In this document: piece after piece, positions 4,941 to 6,179 of the stretch
Numbering within the stretch: the first letter of the stretch is position 1
How the letters are laid out: each line of letters starts with the position of its first letter
Origin: Lachnospiraceae bacterium UBA7027
Lineage (GTDB): Bacteria; Bacillota; Clostridia; Lachnospirales; Lachnospiraceae
NCBI GenBank assembly: GCA_002494135.1
Contig: DLBG01000143.1
Span: forward strand, 1-6,179
Direction: 5' to 3'
Length of the DNA stretch: 6,179 nucleotides
Translations under genes and position numbers: made by a program
The notes under the pieces: model-generated
The model's database searches: none
What the model saw: only the letters and a program-made list of their open reading frames with translations
Told to the model about the DNA's origin: nothing

Positions 4941-6065
4941 TTGTTCGGTTTCGTAAAAAATATCATGACGTATATGCGGAATCTCTCCAAAGGAGAAGAA
5001 GTCCTTTCCGATCGTCGGAAATTTACCTGGATGTTTGTCGGATTCATTATCATCCATATCGCATCCACGGTCTTTTTCTCGATTCTTCAGAATCAGCTTC
5101 TGGTTGCTTTTCATGTGGCTGCAATTCTCCTCTACTTCGGTCTGATTTCTCTGGCACAGAAGAAACACTTTTTCGCCTGCAGTTTTATCTGCGCCATTGA
5201 AACCCTGCTTGCGGTAATGCTTGTATCCTTTACTTACGGCTCGCTGCTCGGATATTCGCTTTACTGCTTTGCCATGATTCCGACGGTTTTCTACATTACT
5301 TCCTCTGTAAAGAGTTTAAAATACCCGAACGTCACACGGTACGGCTTCTCTTTTCTTACCATGCTGTGCTTCTTTACCATTATCGTGTCGGAACCGTTCT
5401 TTACGATTCCGGATGTTTTATCCGCAAGACCGATTCTGACACTGGTCATCCGACTGTTTAATGCATTTTCGACCTTCCTTTACTGCGTGGTCTTCTCCAT
5501 TCTCTTCGTCTGGGAGACCAAATCCAATACCACTCAGTTGCAGAAACGTAACCAGCAGCTTGTGGAGGTGGCAAGAAAGGACCCGTTAACCAAGCTCGCA
5601 AACCGTCGAAGCATGATGGAACGGCTGAATCTTTCCATGCATCATCTGCAGAAAGATGCGCATCCCTTCTCCGTCATTCTTTGCGATATCGACCATTTTA
5701 AAAAAGTAAACGACGAATACGGACATGACTGCGGTGACAAGGTACTTGTAACCGTAGCGGACTCCATCTCCTCCCAGCTTCGCGATACGGACTTTGTATG
5801 CCGCTGGGGCGGCGAGGAAATCCTCATTGTCATCGACGGCCGTCTGCAGACCGCTACCGCGATTGCGGAACGTATGCGGTCCAACATTGAGAATATGGAG
5901 GTAATCTTCGAAGGACGCCCCGTAAAGGTCACCATGACCTTCGGTGTGGCGCAGGCCGAACTTACCTACAGAATAGAGGATCTGATTCAGTTGGCCGACA
6001 ACCGTTTATATTACGGAAAGGAACACGGACGAAATCAGGTAGTATCCTCGGATATTAAGGATTGA
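4941..6065 (+). CDS. Membrane-bound GGDEF diguanylate cyclase with GGEEI active site
   Basis: The protein should make cyclic di-GMP from two GTP at the inner face of the membrane. With the TTG start it has 374 residues. About six hydrophobic segments lie at 28-48, 52-72, 78-97, 100-121, 134-152 and 163-192, with no recognisable named sensor domain. A short linker with coiled-coil character (about 195-212) leads to the GGDEF domain, about 205-370. Seen there are DPLTKLANRR (214-223), the metal and substrate block DIDHFKKVND (249-258), GHDCGDKVL (261-269), and the active-site loop GGEEI (290-294) with Ile in place of the usual Phe. RDTD (281-284), five residues before the loop, matches the RxxD inhibitory site for product feedback. 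The catalytic acidic residues are kept, so activity is likely. An ATG at 4917 would add 8 residues but lacks a ribosome binding site. It is divergent from groESL and 13 nt before an ABC-F gene. The input signal is unknown. Confidence 0.9.
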   Translation: MFGFVKNIMTYMRNLSKGEEVLSDRRKFTWMFVGFIIIHIASTVFFSILQNQLLVAFHVAAILLYFGLISLAQKKHFFACSFICAIETLLAVMLVSFTYGSLLGYSLYCFAMIPTVFYITSSVKSLKYPNVTRYGFSFLTMLCFFTIIVSEPFFTIPDVLSARPILTLVIRLFNAFSTFLYCVVFSILFVWETKSNTTQLQKRNQQLVEVARKDPLTKLANRRSMMERLNLSMHHLQKDAHPFSVILCDIDHFKKVNDEYGHDCGDKVLVTVADSISSQLRDTDFVCRWGGEEILIVIDGRLQTATAIAERMRSNIENMEVIFEGRPVKVTMTFGVAQAELTYRIEDLIQLADNRLYYGKEHGRNQVVSSDIKD

Positions 6066-6078
6066 AAGGATTTATTTC

Positions 6079-6179
6079 ATGATTGCAGCAAACAACGTAT
6101 CTCTCCGTTTCGGAAAAAAAGCCCTCTTCGAGGATGTAAACATCAAGTTTACCGAAGGAAACTGCTACGGACTCATCGG
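6079..6179 (+). CDS. ABC-F family ATPase, YkpA/YbiT-like (N-terminal 33 codons only)
   Basis: The gene starts at ATG 6079, with GAAAGGA 8 nt upstream, and runs off the right edge. The visible residues MIAANNVSLRFGKKALFEDV followed by a stretch ending in NCYGLI fit the first beta strands of an ABC-F cassette, and the edge cuts just as Walker A begins. ABC-F proteins carry two fused ATPase domains without membrane segments and act on the ribosome; the NCYGLIG pattern resembles the YkpA/YbiT branch from memory. Whether it is a translation factor or an antibiotic-resistance type cannot be judged from this fragment. Only 13 nt separate it from the cyclase stop, so the two are probably cotranscribed. 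Confidence 0.8.
   Translation, partial: MIAANNVSLRFGKKALFEDVNIKFTEGNCYGLI

Noticed and set aside
4863..5168. Minus-strand open frame of 101 codons across the cyclase start region
   Set aside because: It is antisense to the N-terminal membrane part of the cyclase and runs through its promoter; composition is not protein-like and no family is recognisable.

Overview
The window looks like chromosomal DNA from a Gram-positive anaerobe of class Clostridia, most likely Lachnospiraceae. The reasons are moderate GC with strong AGGAGG-type ribosome binding sites, sigma-A-like promoters, a perfect CIRCE operator before groES-groEL, a lipoprotein-type amino-acid binding protein, and a GroEL ending in GGMGY. 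The assignment to family level is inference; no 16S or other phylogenetic marker was compared.

Layout. Positions 1-254 (minus) hold the start of a gene for a zinc-ribbon protein with an Ala/Pro-rich repeated linker, cut by the window edge; its promoter lies at 309-338. A GC-rich hairpin at 354-386 separates it from a five-gene minus-strand cluster at 423-4622. In transcription order the cluster is groES, groEL, then a complete polar amino-acid ABC importer: binding lipoprotein, permease and ATPase. The gaps are 25, 24 and 4 nt, followed by an 11-nt overlap, with no visible terminator. The cluster is headed by a sigma-A-like promoter (4710-4738) and a perfect CIRCE operator (4672-4698). An AT-rich region of about 318 bp then separates it from a divergent plus-strand pair: a six-TM GGDEF diguanylate cyclase (4941-6065) and, 13 nt later, the first 33 codons of an ABC-F ATPase (6079 onward).

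How the parts work together. GroES and GroEL form the chaperonin, expected to be repressed by HrcA at CIRCE. The importer genes follow so closely that read-through from the heat-shock promoter would place amino-acid uptake in the same transcript. The diguanylate cyclase promoter has an extended -10, no good -35, and four exact-period 11-bp GTTTATTT repeats just upstream. That spacing is typical of tandem sites for OmpR/PhoB-family response regulators, but phased T-tracts that bend DNA would also explain it.

Most of the window is ordinary housekeeping content. The points worth a second look are the 11-bp repeat array, the groESL-importer linkage, the GGEEI active-site variant with a probable TTG start, and the recent-looking coding repeat in the zinc-ribbon gene. 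I see no phage, IS element, CRISPR array, tRNA or rRNA, and no evidence for an undescribed multi-gene system.
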